Shown in pieces: positions 14,746-27,316 of a stretch of DNA of 64,000 nt (its first letter is position 1; each line of letters opens with the position of its first letter). Both the position numbers and the translations under genes were made by a program. This stretch comes from Stratiolaelaps scimitus (taxonomy: Eukaryota; Arthropoda; Arachnida; Mesostigmata; Laelapidae): NCBI GenBank assembly GCA_019614645.1, contig JABWDB010000008.1:6076001-6140000 (forward strand). The letters are read 5' to 3'. Under the pieces are notes generated by a model. That model saw only the letters and a list, made by a program, of their open reading frames with translations. It was not told the DNA's origin and did not search any database.

Positions 14746-16065
14746 AATTGTTAAAAGTCGATGACAATATGATATGGAAAAGCCGAATTGGAAAGCCGAC
14801 CGTAAACGTTATCGAGCGTTCCATGACTGATACCCACTGACGATTGAAAAGCGAGCAAATTTTCATCCACTGGTGAATGATAGAAATCTGTCAGTCTGGC
14901 AAAGAACAGAGCAGATACGAGAAAGTGACAAGGAGCCACTCATTTCGCAACGTTCTTGCCAATGCGATTGCTTGACGATCCCCATTCATGCTGCACGAGC
15001 AGCGGCGATCATCTCTCTATATATGATATATATCTCCGTCACTCGGCTTCTGCTCGTCTTAAAGAACCAGACCAACCCAACACTATGTGGTATCATACAG
15101 GATGGCGACTCTCGTGCGCGCGCGCGCGCGAAACAAAAGCGGATTCCGCAGATGCATCGTAGCACCATCGTACGGTGGCATAAGTATTGCAATAGAGTCC
15201 ACATTAGATTTGAACATTGTGTCGTTACTTTTGAGCGACAATATATATATAATATATATATATGATAATAAAATGCACTAGTTTGTTTGTTTGTGGGTGT
15301 TTTTTGCTTGCAGGGCAGCAACAAAACATCTCGTAATGCGCAGTTGAATTATTGCTACGCTATCCGTCGCTGGCCGACCGACCGGTGGTTATCGGTTTGT
15401 TGTTTCCCAGCCGTGGATTTGTGTCGGTCGATTCGGGACGACCGTTTTCGGATCAACAGGTTCAGCAAGAAGCAGCATCACCATACTCAGCTGCATCCAC
15501 AACCATAACAACGAGAAGCAAGCAACGCAGCAGAGACAACTTTCGCATGGTTGCCGGCGTCAGCAAGAATCAGCCATAGCTTGCATCGTTGCTGCTGCTG
15601 CCGCCGCCGCCGCCGTTGTTGTTGTCATCACCGTGTGTTGTAGATCGAATCGTCGCCATTTCAATTCAATTCGTCGTACGCATAAGGAATCCGCTGGCCA
15701 AAACCATAGCGTGACCGACAGTCAACAGTGACGACAATCAACAACGAACGACTACCCGGCAGGTAGCTCGCAACGAGTTGTTCTACGGCTAGCGATACAG
15801 TAACCAACAGCCGGCTAGACAGGCAAGTGGGCAACAAACCAGCCAACACGGACGAGGTAGAGTAGCACCAGTAGTCGTCGTGGTTCCCCTCTTCGTCGTT
15901 TCGCAAGAGGTGAAGGAGAAGGCTATCAATGCCCATTGCTTATGCGATGTTATGCCCGTCATCGTGAGCGGTCACATTCACAGCATTGGTCATGCGCATG
16001 ATATTCTTTACGTCACAGCAACAGCACAGGCGTAGACCACTCTCGCGGTGACAATATCAATAAAA

Positions 16066-16314
16066 ATGCTCACCGGGTATCGCTCCCCGGCCGTCAGCTG
16101 CAACAACAACAGCAACAACAGTAGCAGCAGCGGCGGCGGAATATCAACAGGAGAGTGCGGCTGCAGTGGCTGCGGCATTGACAGCAGCGGGAACCGATCG
16201 AGTGACCGATCGACCGAGCTAAAAACGAATCTTTCACAAAACACCTCGACACCATCGGATGAGATCAGGCTGCTGCTGCGGCAGCTACTCCTGTCACTGT
16301 TGTCGTCATCGTAG
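16066..16314 (+). CDS. Candidate 82-codon ORF, Asn/Ser/Gly-rich with Cys pairs
   Basis: The ATG has A at -3 (AATAAAAATGC). It runs MLTGYRSPAVSC, then an Asn/Ser/Gly run built on AAC/AGC/GGC repeats, a Cys cluster (ECGCSGCG), a polar stretch, and an LLLRQLLLSLLSSS end before TAG. The opposite strand is also open (from 16429 to a GTGAGC donor at 16074, with a run of Leu codons), so strand is unresolved. No known family. Confidence 0.25.
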   Translation: MLTGYRSPAVSCNNNSNNSSSSGGGISTGECGCSGCGIDSSGNRSSDRSTELKTNLSQNTSTPSDEIRLLLRQLLLSLLSSS

Positions 16315-17233
16315 TCTTTCAGATGTATGATAATATAGTAGGCTTCTTGATCGGTCAGCGAATGGATCGAGCAAGACATCACAGAATTGTGAAGAGGGAC
16401 GTGAGCGTCAGGAACGTGTGCGACGATAGCTGGAACAGCGATTGATATAGGCGTAGCAGGCGTACGACTCGACGTTGTTCGAGCCAATGTGTAGTACAAC
16501 CTCATGAGCGTATCCCATACAAGAGGTTGTTATCTCTGATAGCGATTGTCCATCCGTCAGCTGTATTATGCAGTAGGTTGCAACTGTGACTGCGTTATCG
16601 CTGGGGGCTAGCAACTTAGCACCAGCATGACACCCATGCTCTGCCTTTGGATGGCGTCAGCAACTGCCTGATTCAATGTGGCATTGCATCTATATGTACT
16701 CATGATGGAGATTACTATTTGGCCGCTGGCTGCAGCTGTTTGTTGTTGTTACTGTTATTGTTTTTGTTGTTGTTATGGTACAAAGGTCTGTTGATGATAT
16801 TGTTTACTGTTTTACAGCTACTACTGCTGTTTGTTAGCAGTGACAACCGGGGCAAACGATAACCGCTTCTTCTTCCTCAGCTTTTGCGCTTCGACATACA
16901 AAGACTGTATATGGAATCGTTCAGTGATAAATCTCCCTCTGCCGACCAGATATGTATGCTCACCAGCTGACTAACCGGACGTTGTTAACTGGGCGCACCT
17001 TGAACGACCGCAACAATGCCCGCAATAACAACTGCCCGATAGCTGACTTCTTCCAAAAAATTCTCGTATCTCAATAGACTCACTCAGTAGTGATGCACGC
17101 GATGGGCAAACAATTAAGGGGACGATGCAGATATCGCTGGACACAGGTCCTATTCGGAGAATTATAGACACATGCGCCGACTCGGTATTTGCACACGAAT
17201 CATGATAAGCTGGAGTGGTGGAAATGCTCTCAC

Positions 17234-17318
17234 CAATCCTCTCACACTCGTCCCGTTTGCCAGATACAAAATACTGGCGCCCATCCGGAATCGGCATATG
17301 ATCCCCAATGGAAAAATC
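17234..17318 (-). CDS. Possible fourth exon of the minus-strand membrane-protein gene
   Basis: The acceptor GTTATTTAATGCAG|GAT is in phase 0, as needed after the 18570 donor. 28 codons (DFSIGDHMPIPDGRQYFVSG then KRDECERI) plus one base reach the donor GATTG|GTGAGAG. The same frame continues open to 16971, so the exon could be longer. No family recognised. Confidence 0.33.
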
Positions 17319-18569
17319 CTGCATTAAATAACGGCATTGTCAGGCTCTCCTAGAGCCACGTACTCTGCTGATTGAGAACTTTACGGCCGTTCCTATTTTC
17401 GATCAGACACATATAATAGCAAACACCCTTCTACATTCAACCAGTTCAGAAACGCGCCGCTATATTATTATAAGTAAAATAAACACGTTAGCTATTTCTC
17501 TCTTTTACTATTGACACCATCATACAATTAAATAGCTGCTCTCGCTATATATATATATATAACGGCAACGGCTGTCAAATTTGTTCGAGAGATGCCTAAC
17601 TATTTGCTTGCACCCGGCCTTGCCAACTTCAGACAGCTATGGTTGGTGCCTCGTGTCAGAAATTTTCACAGAGCATCAAGAAAATTCATCATACTTTGCA
17701 CTCGTTTTCTCGTCGGCTCAGCCCTGTTAGAACTATCTATTCAATGATCTTCTACTCCCTCTGGACAACCGAAGTATCCGTTTTAGAGACACCAACGAGC
17801 AAGTCGACATTTTTCACTCTCAACCATAACCATGCGGAGCACGATAACTCAATTAAGGTCGACATCGATCCAATGAGAAATTTGTCGATGAGTTGAAAAT
17901 CTGTCCGCCACTCAACAGTGGGAAGAATTCAGTATAACTGTATTGTACTTGTGGTTATTGTACGAGATTGGGAGGATAAGTTATGTTTCGACGATTATTC
18001 GTGAAAAACATCGGTTGAAATTAAGAGGTGATGGAGATCGGTCTCGGGGGGTGGGGGGAATCTATCGTCCGCTCTGGTGTTCACAGAAACTTACGAAGTC
18101 ACCGCCCTCTGGCTAACGGCAGAGAGGGGACACTATGTGAGTTTCAAGGAATCACGCATCGAAACAGGCATACATTAATGACACTATCCTCGATTGAGCA
18201 GAGTCTGCCAGTGCTTTGATTGCAGAATTGTTAAATCTAATACACTATGAGGGGAAGAGACGAAATTACCTCTCGTGTAAATTGCATCGCACGCTCGTGC
18301 GAAAATAGCAATTAAAAATCAGCAGGCATTCGTAATCACCGTCTTGGGTTCACAGCCAATGGGCGACTACCATCGTCCAAAGTACTAAATATAGCAAAAT
18401 AATCAAATTACAATGGCAAAACACAATGTAATACACATTGACTTTTAAGTGGCCTGCGAAACAAATTTGCTACAAATAATCTCTGGCCAGCATTTTGAGC
18501 AGCTATTAAAATCGACTCAAATAGAGTGAACAATTTGACCGCCAGCTGTGGCTCACACCCAGCGCTTAC

Positions 18570-18625
18570 TGGTTGCGAGGCCATAAACAAACCCTCGTCA
18601 ACCGCTGCAGTCAAAACACCGGACA
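18570..18625 (-). CDS. Possible third exon of the minus-strand membrane-protein gene
   Basis: The acceptor is a long pyrimidine tract ending CATACTTACCTAG|TG at 18625; the two leading bases complete the one-base overhang of the 22693 exon (giving Val). It encodes SGVLTAAVDEGLFMASQP and meets a fair donor CCA|GTAAGC, phase 0. If that donor is ignored, the frame stays open to a stop at 18408 (ending LFRRPLKSQCVLHCVLPL), so this could instead be a terminal exon. Supported only by splice sites and phase. Confidence 0.35.
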
Positions 18626-18975
18626 CTAGGTAAGTATGAAAATGAAAAATCGCCATTAAGGCCACCTTCCATATAAACGACAAACATATACGTATTTTAT
18701 AGGTGGCGAATGCGGCGGGCATTTGAGCACAAACTGGGCCAGAATGAGTCGGGCACCGCTTACACCGACACTGGTCATAAACGAAAACCGAGCCGCAGAA
18801 ATATGATTTTCATGTATTTGTTCATGTTTCTGCTGAGCCCCAGATATGTTTTTACATAACAGAAGGAGGGGCGTCAGCGAATCTTGTCCAAGAGATTTAA
18901 TCTATAATATATAATGGTACAGAAATTTGTCGACATTCAAAATTTCTGTTCATTTAACTGCAGCAATAGCTAGAG

Positions 18976-19062
18976 GTTTTCAGGCTGACTCACGACTAAC
19001 ATTTGACGTCCACTGTACAATTGCTTTTAGCATTGCTTCGAAAGACGGACCCCTAAATGCAA
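18976..19062 (+). repeat. Dispersed repeat family, copy 1
   Basis: Shares TTTCAGGCTGACT, CATTT.ACG, CATTGCTTCG and ACGGACCCCT in the same order with the copy at 38.8 kb. Diverged transposon relic by appearance; element type unknown. Confidence 0.5.
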
Positions 19063-22000
19063 ATCTAATATTGAGCAATAGCTAATATTGAGGACACTAA
19101 GGAAGAAAATAAATATTAACGAGTAGCATCGAATGGCGCAGCTGACCGAATTGGGTTTGTTATTTATTTATTGCACGATTTTTTATTCTGTATTTTATGT
19201 AAAAAAAAATGTAATAGCAACAAGTACGATAATATCGCAACAATTCTTCCGGTAAGATATGAGTTGATATATATATATTTTTTTTTTTAAAGACACGATC
19301 TAAATATGGCTCAAAGAGCCTCACTGCGGCCTCGCCGAGCGGGGTTTTCTGTTTTCAGAATAATTGACGTCCCGCTAATGACAAACGTCACATGAGCGCG
19401 CATTATCTTTGTGATTACAACACAATGAAAAATGAATGGAACCTTGTGGAACCAACCAGCCGTCTGGAAGACGACCACGGGCAATCTCCTCACGCTCACT
19501 AGTTCATCTGTGCGGCGTTTCAGCAGCGATAGTACCGTACTATATAACCGACCGAAATCGAGCGAATCCCGATTTCAATGGGTGGCTAGGTACCAAGCAA
19601 TCATACAACTACGTCACTACGAACGTATCGAATGAGCCAACTGTGGCCGCAGCCTCAGGTGCCGCAATTGTAGGATCACATTCAGATCCGCTACTCACGC
19701 ACGCAAAAGTAGCTTTACAGCTTAGCGCTGAGGTCAGTAGGGTGGATTCACGATAAGCAAGCGAAATGACTTGCACCTCTAATATCGTACGGTGAAATCA
19801 CACCCAAAGGCGCCACGGGCGCAGGCGTTGCGGGGACGAGAAGCTCTTCTGGGAACGTGCCCTCGATGCATCGGCTTATGTGTGTCGCCTTCAGATCGAT
19901 GAATCAATACTGATTCACAATGAGTAGATGGACGTCGGTAACGACTTTAGCTATTTCAGTGTGTGCCGACACATGACCTGATCAATACGCGTCGTTTGTA
20001 TTGTATGATTTGCTGTGTCGAAATTAGCGGAAAAAAATCATACCGCTGTTTGAATATGCTGAACTTACTACACGTTCCATTTTTGAATCCCCCACTGCTA
20101 ACTGTTCTGTCCACACATATATATATATATATATATAATCTCAATAATAGTGTAGCTTCCAGGTATTTCTCACTCACCAAACGATGCCTCACCATCTATG
20201 AGGACACCACCACACTAAAGGACAGCTTCGAGACAATTCTACCCTGAATAAATAATATTCAATACACAATATAGGTGTCAGTCACAAATTTCCGCTAAAC
20301 TGTAATATCACACCTCGTTGACACCGTCTTGCCACCGACGCCATCTCCCGATCACTTATCGCAACAGCAACAAGCACTCGACGACACAACATGGAAAGAC
20401 ACTATGAGCAGCAGAGTGTTGGAAATCATCATCATCATCAACAGCAGCAGCAAAAGCTAAAGGAAAAACAGTAGTTGCCAAAAAAAAAACGAAGGGTGGA
20501 AGCGCGTTTTTAGCCATGGGACACAGTAGCATTGGGTGGCGTGCGCAGTTTTACCGATGTCCCCTAAAGAAGAGGTGCCACCATCGGCAAACGCGGTGTT
20601 CGGTTGACGCAAGAAGCTGCACGTTCGGCAGCGGCCTGAGGCTACAGAGCGGTGTAGCCTCAGGGTTGAATGGCGAAAGAGGGGTGGATGAGCGATACGA
20701 GCGCCCCCCCCCGGGGGGTGACGGGGGTGTTCGACACAGAAAACACCTCATTTCATTAGCCTACGTTGTCATCATCATCGTCGTCGTCGTTGTCAACGAC
20801 ACCGCTCATGTTGACAGAAGTGGCAACGCTACGCTACTCTCAATGGCTGTAGTCATATTAGCATTCGATGATAGTGGCCGCACGAGATGTGATTTGTGTT
20901 AGCAAAGGGGAAAAAAAAAGAAGAAATAAGCAGAAGACATCGGCGCCATAGACCCCGCTGACCGTTCCGCTTTCTCTTTTAAGTAGAAAAATGGATGGAC
21001 CGAGGCAATGAAGAAGAAGATGGCGGTGGTGAAGCGGCCGCTGACGGCTGACGCGATGCAAGCCAAGCGACGCTGAGCGATACGTGAATGATGACACAAA
21101 CACTTCGTCGGTGGTGGTGGCGGCGGCGGCGGCGGCGGTGATTGTCGCCGTCGGATCTGATTGAAACTGTCAACCGGCGTTGGACAATCGGACCGATACA
21201 CCGAATTGTCGTCAGACGATTCCTGCGTTTCGCTTTCACCGCGACGTGAGCACCCATCACTGGATAAAAAGCGAGATTGGGATAGGGGTCAATGGACACG
21301 AGGCGACCAAGGAGGTGACAGACCTCGGGACGGGCTAACTGGCGCCGGGCTCGCACCGGCGTCGCAGAACGCCCGCAAACTGGATTGCACGAGCGAAGTC
21401 TGCGAAGTCCGCCTTGAGAAAGAATCGTTCAGGAGATCGTTCGGAGGGGGAAAGCGGATGATGGCATAGGAAGCAACGACCACTGCTCAACAAAATCAAC
21501 ATGGCTCTGTTTGCGCTTGTCATTGCGGTGACGATTACTGTCCAGAAGTTATAGAAGAAGTTGTATTATGATTATGATTATTATTATTACTATGATTATT
21601 GTTATTTGGGAAAACACAAAGACACACAACGAGCGCCGCCTTAACTGGGCGGACAGACAGGGACTCTAGCCGATAACGGGTCAGGGCACAACTTCTGTCC
21701 CTTCGCAGTATTTTATACTGCATTCGCACAGATGGATGATGGTCGTGCGGGTCGACGAGAAGAACAACTCGGGTGCGATCCAGTGACAGGAGACGCACGT
21801 CATCAACGACACGCCTGTTTTTTTTTTTGCTACAGTTGACGGACCCCCTTGCCCACGCCTCTCCCACGCCTCTGTGCGGTATTCACGTCTCGTTTTCACT
21901 TGCCGTCATGAACATTCTATGAGCGACTCTGTGACTGTATTTGGTTGCAAAGGGGCAGAATAAAAATAGGCATTAAGAAAATTGTTCAAGCAACGAACGA

Positions 22001-22692
22001 AGTGAAAAAGACAGCTTCAAGTGGGAGACACCCCCTTGTACATTTTGACAGCTAGATTTGTCCTGAAACTGTCCCCCCGGCTCCGGTACCGGTCCCACCC
22101 CCCACCAGCCCAGAACCCTGCGTCGTCGCTACGGAGTCGATTCGAATCAGTTCGGTTCAATCGTCGCATCTCGAAAGGAAGGGTGGCTAACGCAAAAGGG
22201 TGGACGACAGCTTCCAGTTCCTCCCGTTTAGGTACTCGATTCATCCGTCACTAGTACGGGTGGCAGATGCCTTTGCTGTGGTGTTAATGCTTCACATTCA
22301 GACGTTAGCTAAACGAATGCTCCTGCCGGTATGAAAACCAAAACCGACAGTGAAATAATCTAATAGCAGCGTAACAGAAGGGTCGATTTTGATGATGAGC
22401 CCATTATACCTGTCAGCTTGGACCGTATTGCTAATTGCTATCATATCATCTATGTGTACGTGCCTCTCTGTACATGCAGCGTGTGCCGTCATCTGGACAA
22501 TCTTCCCCGTATGTATCCATTATATAATACAATACGATAGCTTTAAAACAAGCGCCAACAGGGGACAACCCGAACGAAGTTCAACATACGTAGATTACAA
22601 TATTATAATAACAGTAATAATAATAATTTCATCGTCATCACTGCATCGTATTCGTTAGGATACTATATACGATTAGCACTAGCAATACTCAC
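19063..22692. other. Probable intron; no exon seen
   Basis: Contains (TA)n near 20118, a GC-rich section at 20.5-22.2 kb with trinucleotide runs and overlapping short frames, but no clear exon on either strand. Confidence 0.4.
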
Positions 22693-23116
22693 CGAACCAG
22701 TTGGACTTCTTATCCGCGGGGTCGACTCTCTGCGCGAAATAGGCCGGTCGCAGCGTCGTCGTGCTCTGGTCGAGACTGACGCGCTGCACCTCGTGTGACC
22801 TCGCTCCACCAGCCTTATCGCTCTGCAACGATGACCCTTTAGCGCTTCGGCCATTGGTGACGCTGCCTTTGCCGGAGGCGGACGCCACTCGCGAGTAGAT
22901 TTTCGGCAATGGCTCAAAGCACACCTCGTGATCACCGCAGAGACCGGCCGCGTCAAGGGACAGAGGCGGCGCCGACTGGGGGAAGAGAGTCAGCTCGGAA
23001 GGACACGACGACGGGCTGCTTCCACTGTGCTGGACGTAGGCGGCACCTCCTGACGTTGGACCGCCGACGCAGCTTCCGCTGGACACCACAAGTCGCTTCT
23101 TCGTACCGAAAAGGCG
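22693..23116 (-). CDS. Internal exon, Ser/Gly-rich cytoplasmic region of unidentified protein
   Basis: Minus strand, 424 nt. Excellent acceptor (pyrimidine-rich, ending CTCAATTTTCAG|CGCC at 23116) and excellent donor (TTCG|GTGAGT at 22693). Single open frame of 141 codons plus one base: starts RLFGTKKRLVVSSGS, then low-complexity Ser/Gly/Ala with scattered Cys, EVCFEPLPKIYSRVASASGK in the middle, and PAYFAQRVDPADKKSNWF at the end. It has no signal peptide or membrane segment, which fits an intracellular, largely disordered segment. Phase 0 at its start matches the phase-0 donor at 60416, so the two may be consecutive exons, giving SEERLK followed by RLFGTKKRL, a continuous basic juxtamembrane stretch. 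This linkage is inference. Family not recognised. Confidence 0.65.
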
Positions 23117-24301
23117 CTGAAAATTGAGCGAAAACAAAACGCGGCAGAGAACGCGCAGGGTAAGCAGGAGAAATCTGATGCCAACACACCATACGGCGAA
23201 TAGCTGCATAGAGGAAATATCACGGTGGAAATTCTACGACACACAGCCAGTGAGAATATGGCAAGTTTGAAGTGAGACCTTATTGTAGTGATCTCGTACA
23301 AGGGGAGACTATCGAGCACCTACGCACGTGGGATACATTATGCCTTATCTTATGTTCTTGCTCATATTTTCCTTCGGAATAAGACGCGTGTGATATTGAC
23401 ACAGCATGAATATGCATCTCTGTTGTTGATCTCATTTTTATAAAAATTGATCAGCCAATAGTGGCGCCACGATAACACACGATAACTAGCTACTTAGACG
23501 ATTAGCGCGTCATCCTCTATTACAAATTTATTATAGTAATAAACGACACTAGGTCAGGTCTAGAGTCAATGCCCGTTAATAATAAGTAAAGCCTATTGAG
23601 GCGGCGTGTTATCAAGCTAACATCACGGAATACGGCTGCAATTCGACGGATGATTTCTCACACGGCCCTTCATGTCAACCTTTCACCCTTCCCCCCACTC
23701 CCCCCCACCGCCCAAGCGTTCCAGGGGTATTCATAAAAATGGATCCAATGAGCCACTTGCGTGTCACGGATGCCACGAAGACACGCACTGCTCAGGACAG
23801 ACAGACAGGCTCCCGGGGCGGCTGGAACATGTCAGAGGGTTTTTCTCGTCGAAGTTTCCCATAGAGGCAGCCAGCTAGCATCTCGCTCTCCTTTGGCGCT
23901 CCCGCAGCCTTTCCAATGCACCGTTAGCAGATGGTGGGTGGCACTAGAGAGCGAGAGAGAGAGAGTGCGTCGCGCACGGCGCGCGTGCCTTCGCTGCCGC
24001 AGTACACCAGCGTAGATTGCGTGACCCGGGTCATTATCGTCATCCTGTCTTTCCCCTTCGAATCTTTCGATCTCTTTTCTATCTGACGCACTCGATTTCG
24101 CTCAGCACGTTCGTACGATCGCTGGTGCGACTTTTCGGCGGGCCGACGCGCCGAAGGGCCAACGAAATACGCAATGTTCCTCTCCACGATCGCCTCCGTT
24201 GCCCCTTTATCTAACACGCATATAATACATGCATCCGACTCGACCTTACCCCTGGGCTATCAGCCGGCGAAGGGAGACAGATCGACGAAGCACGCCACTC
24301 T

Positions 24302-24325
24302 ATCTCTCTCTCTCTCTCTCTCTCT
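24302..24325. repeat. (CT)n microsatellite
   Basis: About twelve CT units. Confidence 0.9.
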
Positions 24326-26342
24326 GAGGTCTCTCAAGCGGCCGGATTCACAAAGATGGCGTTCGGCTCGAACGAGAGTCTGGAGGCCAGATCGAGCCTT
24401 CCGGATCAGTCAACTTCCTGACTCCGAAAGCTCAAGGGCTCAACTTCAGGTAATGGGAATGATTCATTCGTCATCATTGAGCTGTCACTGAGCTCAACGT
24501 GGAAGCAAATAGACCATCCACTATATTTTAGATGTATTTATGAACGAGAAAAAGAATCGTTGAGGAGAGATGGAGCAGACGAGTTGGCATCAGCCAAAGA
24601 AGCGGCGGCGGCAGCAGCAGCAGCAATCTGTCGAAAACCACTTGACATTTTTTGATATTATTATGTATTATATTATATAAAATTTGCCTCATCTCAATTG
24701 ACAACAGTATATCGCGCTCGACTACGAGCTAGCTTCTATAGTCGATGATGAATACCATAACCGTATTTATTCTAACTAAAAAATACATCAACCACATTTG
24801 GCTAAACAAAGCAAATGCAAACGGACCTATAGATATATATATATATATATATACGCGTGCGTGAGCGGGCACATTATACAATGCCAATTGTAGGGGCACA
24901 TGAAATGCATGAATAAATAATAACGTGCTAATTAAATATCATCTTCGGGACAAGATCACGTCAGAACAGTCATACATACATATTCTAATAACCACGGCCA
25001 TCACTTCTCGAATGATTCGCTCACCAGCTCGTTCGGGTGGAAGATTAGAGCCAGGCAGCAGCAGCAGCAGCAGAAGCAATATGTATAGCAGATCTAAAGC
25101 GGTCTGGCGACACTAATGAACTTGAACTGCGCCAGTCATCAGTATAAAGAGCGCGTGTTATAGAAGAGGCGTTAGGCCCGTTGTCCTGCAATACCTTCCA
25201 CCTCGGTCCTTAGACGAAAGAAACAACAGAGATCAGCGTAAGGAACAGGACAGAGGCTGAGCTTTCCGCGAGTTGGCCACGAAAAGTGACAGCGAGAAAG
25301 AGCGAGAGATAGAGAGATAGATGCAGTTTGACCTTTACATAGTAATCAACACACCTGCCAACGCTCTCATTGGTCACCGCTAGCGGTTTGGGAGATCTGT
25401 GGGACACTTTAGCACAAAGTTAGGCCCTTAGTTCGTTCTACCCGCTCACCCATACACGCACGGAGCCGGCCACTTCCCGCGGATCAGTCAAGCAAAAGAA
25501 CGCTGGATATGAAGAGTTGAAGCTTCGTCGTGCAGGCTGAGCCGTCGTGCTCAGGCCAAGCAGACGAGCTTTCGGGCAGTAGAGCGAATTCTATCACATG
25601 GTGTTGTGCTGCTGCTGTTACTACGGACACTATTCTACTCGACGCTCAGTAGCTCGTCGTCAGAATAAAGCTGCTGACATCGAGGCGGGGTGGTCGGGCG
25701 CGTTCTGCCTGTGCTGTATAGCGTAAAGGTCTAACGTACGTTCGAATTTGCTGCACTACTGCTGTAGCTGCTGATGGGGTCGCGTGCGCCCGAGCGCTGG
25801 AGCGCGCGTTCAATCGTGAATGCATGGGAGTCAGTTAAGTTCACCGGTGGGCTTCGTGGTCAGAGGGCTACGAAGGTCCGCCGAAGCCCGGTGCTAATGG
25901 CGTAGGCACCGTCACCCCCTGCACTGCAAGCGAACATAAATTCAGCACGTTACAGCAATAAGTGCTAGCGAGGAGGAGGAGGGAGGGTTTATGCAGGGGA
26001 CCCACCTCCATCGTACGGTGAATCTATGCTGACGCGATTTGGCTCCCTAAGCCTTGGCTAGCAGCATATAATACATACATCATATATGCTCCTTCTGCTG
26101 CTGTTACTACTGCAGCTGCTGCTGGCGATGCCGGTGTTGCTTAATGAGTCGCGAACGAGCAGGAGAAAGTGCCTGCGGAAAACCTGTTCGAGAGGTATCT
26201 AAAGTACGACCGCCATTCAGCTTGCTGCCACTGCTCTCTCGCGTTAGCGCGAAGTGGGTGGGCGCCATGAAACTGTTCTCACCTACGAACTGGCACACGT
26301 TCAAGCTCGAGCGGCAGGCCGGGTATAAATACATTATACGTA

Positions 26343-26344
<2 letters not shown>

Positions 26345-26377
<33 letters not shown>
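26345..26377. repeat. (TA)n microsatellite
   Basis: About 33 nt of uninterrupted TA. Confidence 0.9.
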
Positions 26378-26379
<2 letters not shown>

Positions 26380-27109
26380 TATTTAGGCTTTATGAATTCA
26401 CGGCAACGGCTCATCGATTCAGATGGATTCGTTTGAATCATTGCTGTTCCTCGTAGATGGAGGATTGGAGATGCCTATGAACTATCGCCTTAAACCGATT
26501 AACACCGTCAATTGGGCACGATTTTTCGTTTAACCTAGCGCTTTTGGGCACCGCCAGCGTTTTCGTTATTCACCAACTCAGTGTTCTCTTTTGTTTTCAC
26601 ATATTCACAACTTTAATGGTTTTTGTGTATTCGGTTGGTAACATGGTCCACATTAAATATATTTTAGTACACATATATATATATATATAATTTGTTCATC
26701 CATCTATTTATCTGTGACATCTTTATGCCAGTACCACACAAGACGGGCGTCAAAGATGATGACGCCAATGATCTGACCAGACACAGTATAGTCTAGCAAT
26801 AGCAACAGTCACCGGATGAAAATGTCTTTTGCCCCCGCCAACGCACATAATGCTCGCGTGTATCGATTATAACTAGCGCGACCCGTTACAATCAACACTG
26901 AAAGCGACCAGAAGCGATTAAAGTTCACTTTCCTCAATCACTTCAAGATCGCTCGTTCTCGTTGACACCGCTTGTAACAACTAGTACTTGTGGATACCAC
27001 GCAATACCAGCGGCAGCTTGCAGCAGCAGCAGCATTATTACCATCGCTATATAAGAGGAACTATCGGTTACAGCGGCAGCGGAATCGATTAATTCCGCTG
27101 TTGCTGCAG

Positions 27110-27316
27110 AGATGTTATTGTCATCGTCGAGTTTCTGAGGTTAGAGCCGACCGCTATGGTGATTACACTTCTGAAGACCCACAGCGCCGCCACCCGCACA
27201 CACAGCAGACACTCTCAACAGTATGGTGTCGTATATAGTAATAACAATGACGGCGATGACGAGGTGGCGGATGCTGATACTGCCGTCGAAGGGGTTTCGA
27301 ACAAACTGCGAATTTG
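27110..27316 (+). CDS. Candidate plus-strand exon, unidentified
   Basis: The acceptor is CCGCTGTTGCTGCAG|A, then 68 codons, then a strong donor ATTTG|GTGAGT. The peptide starts DVIVIVEFLRLEPTAMVITL, continues with a Thr/Ser/His-rich part and an acidic NNNDGDDEVADADTAVEGV stretch, and ends SNKLRI. An ATG at 27156 could be the start if this is a first exon. A second frame (26990-27238) overlaps, so support is the splice sites rather than uniqueness. It lies in the inferred giant intron on the opposite strand, which would make it part of a nested gene. Confidence 0.35.

Larger units (their letters stand above)
11771..16065. other. No supportable gene
   Basis: Microsatellites at 12269, 13045, 13244 and 14661, and a small 8-bp hairpin (GAATTCAA/TTGAATTC) at 13867-13887. 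No exon with convincing splice signals was seen. Confidence 0.5.
23117..27109. other. Probable intron; GC-rich patches only
   Basis: (CT)n at 24302, CAG-type runs near 24610 and 25058, (TA)n at 24832, 26345 and 26680. A TATAAAG at 25143 stands alone without a supporting exon. Confidence 0.4.

Noticed and set aside
25848..25925. Possible small structured RNA (GGGCTTCG...CGAAGCCC and GGTGC...GCACC stems)
   Set aside because: Stems are short, the A-box likeness is poor and no B box follows.
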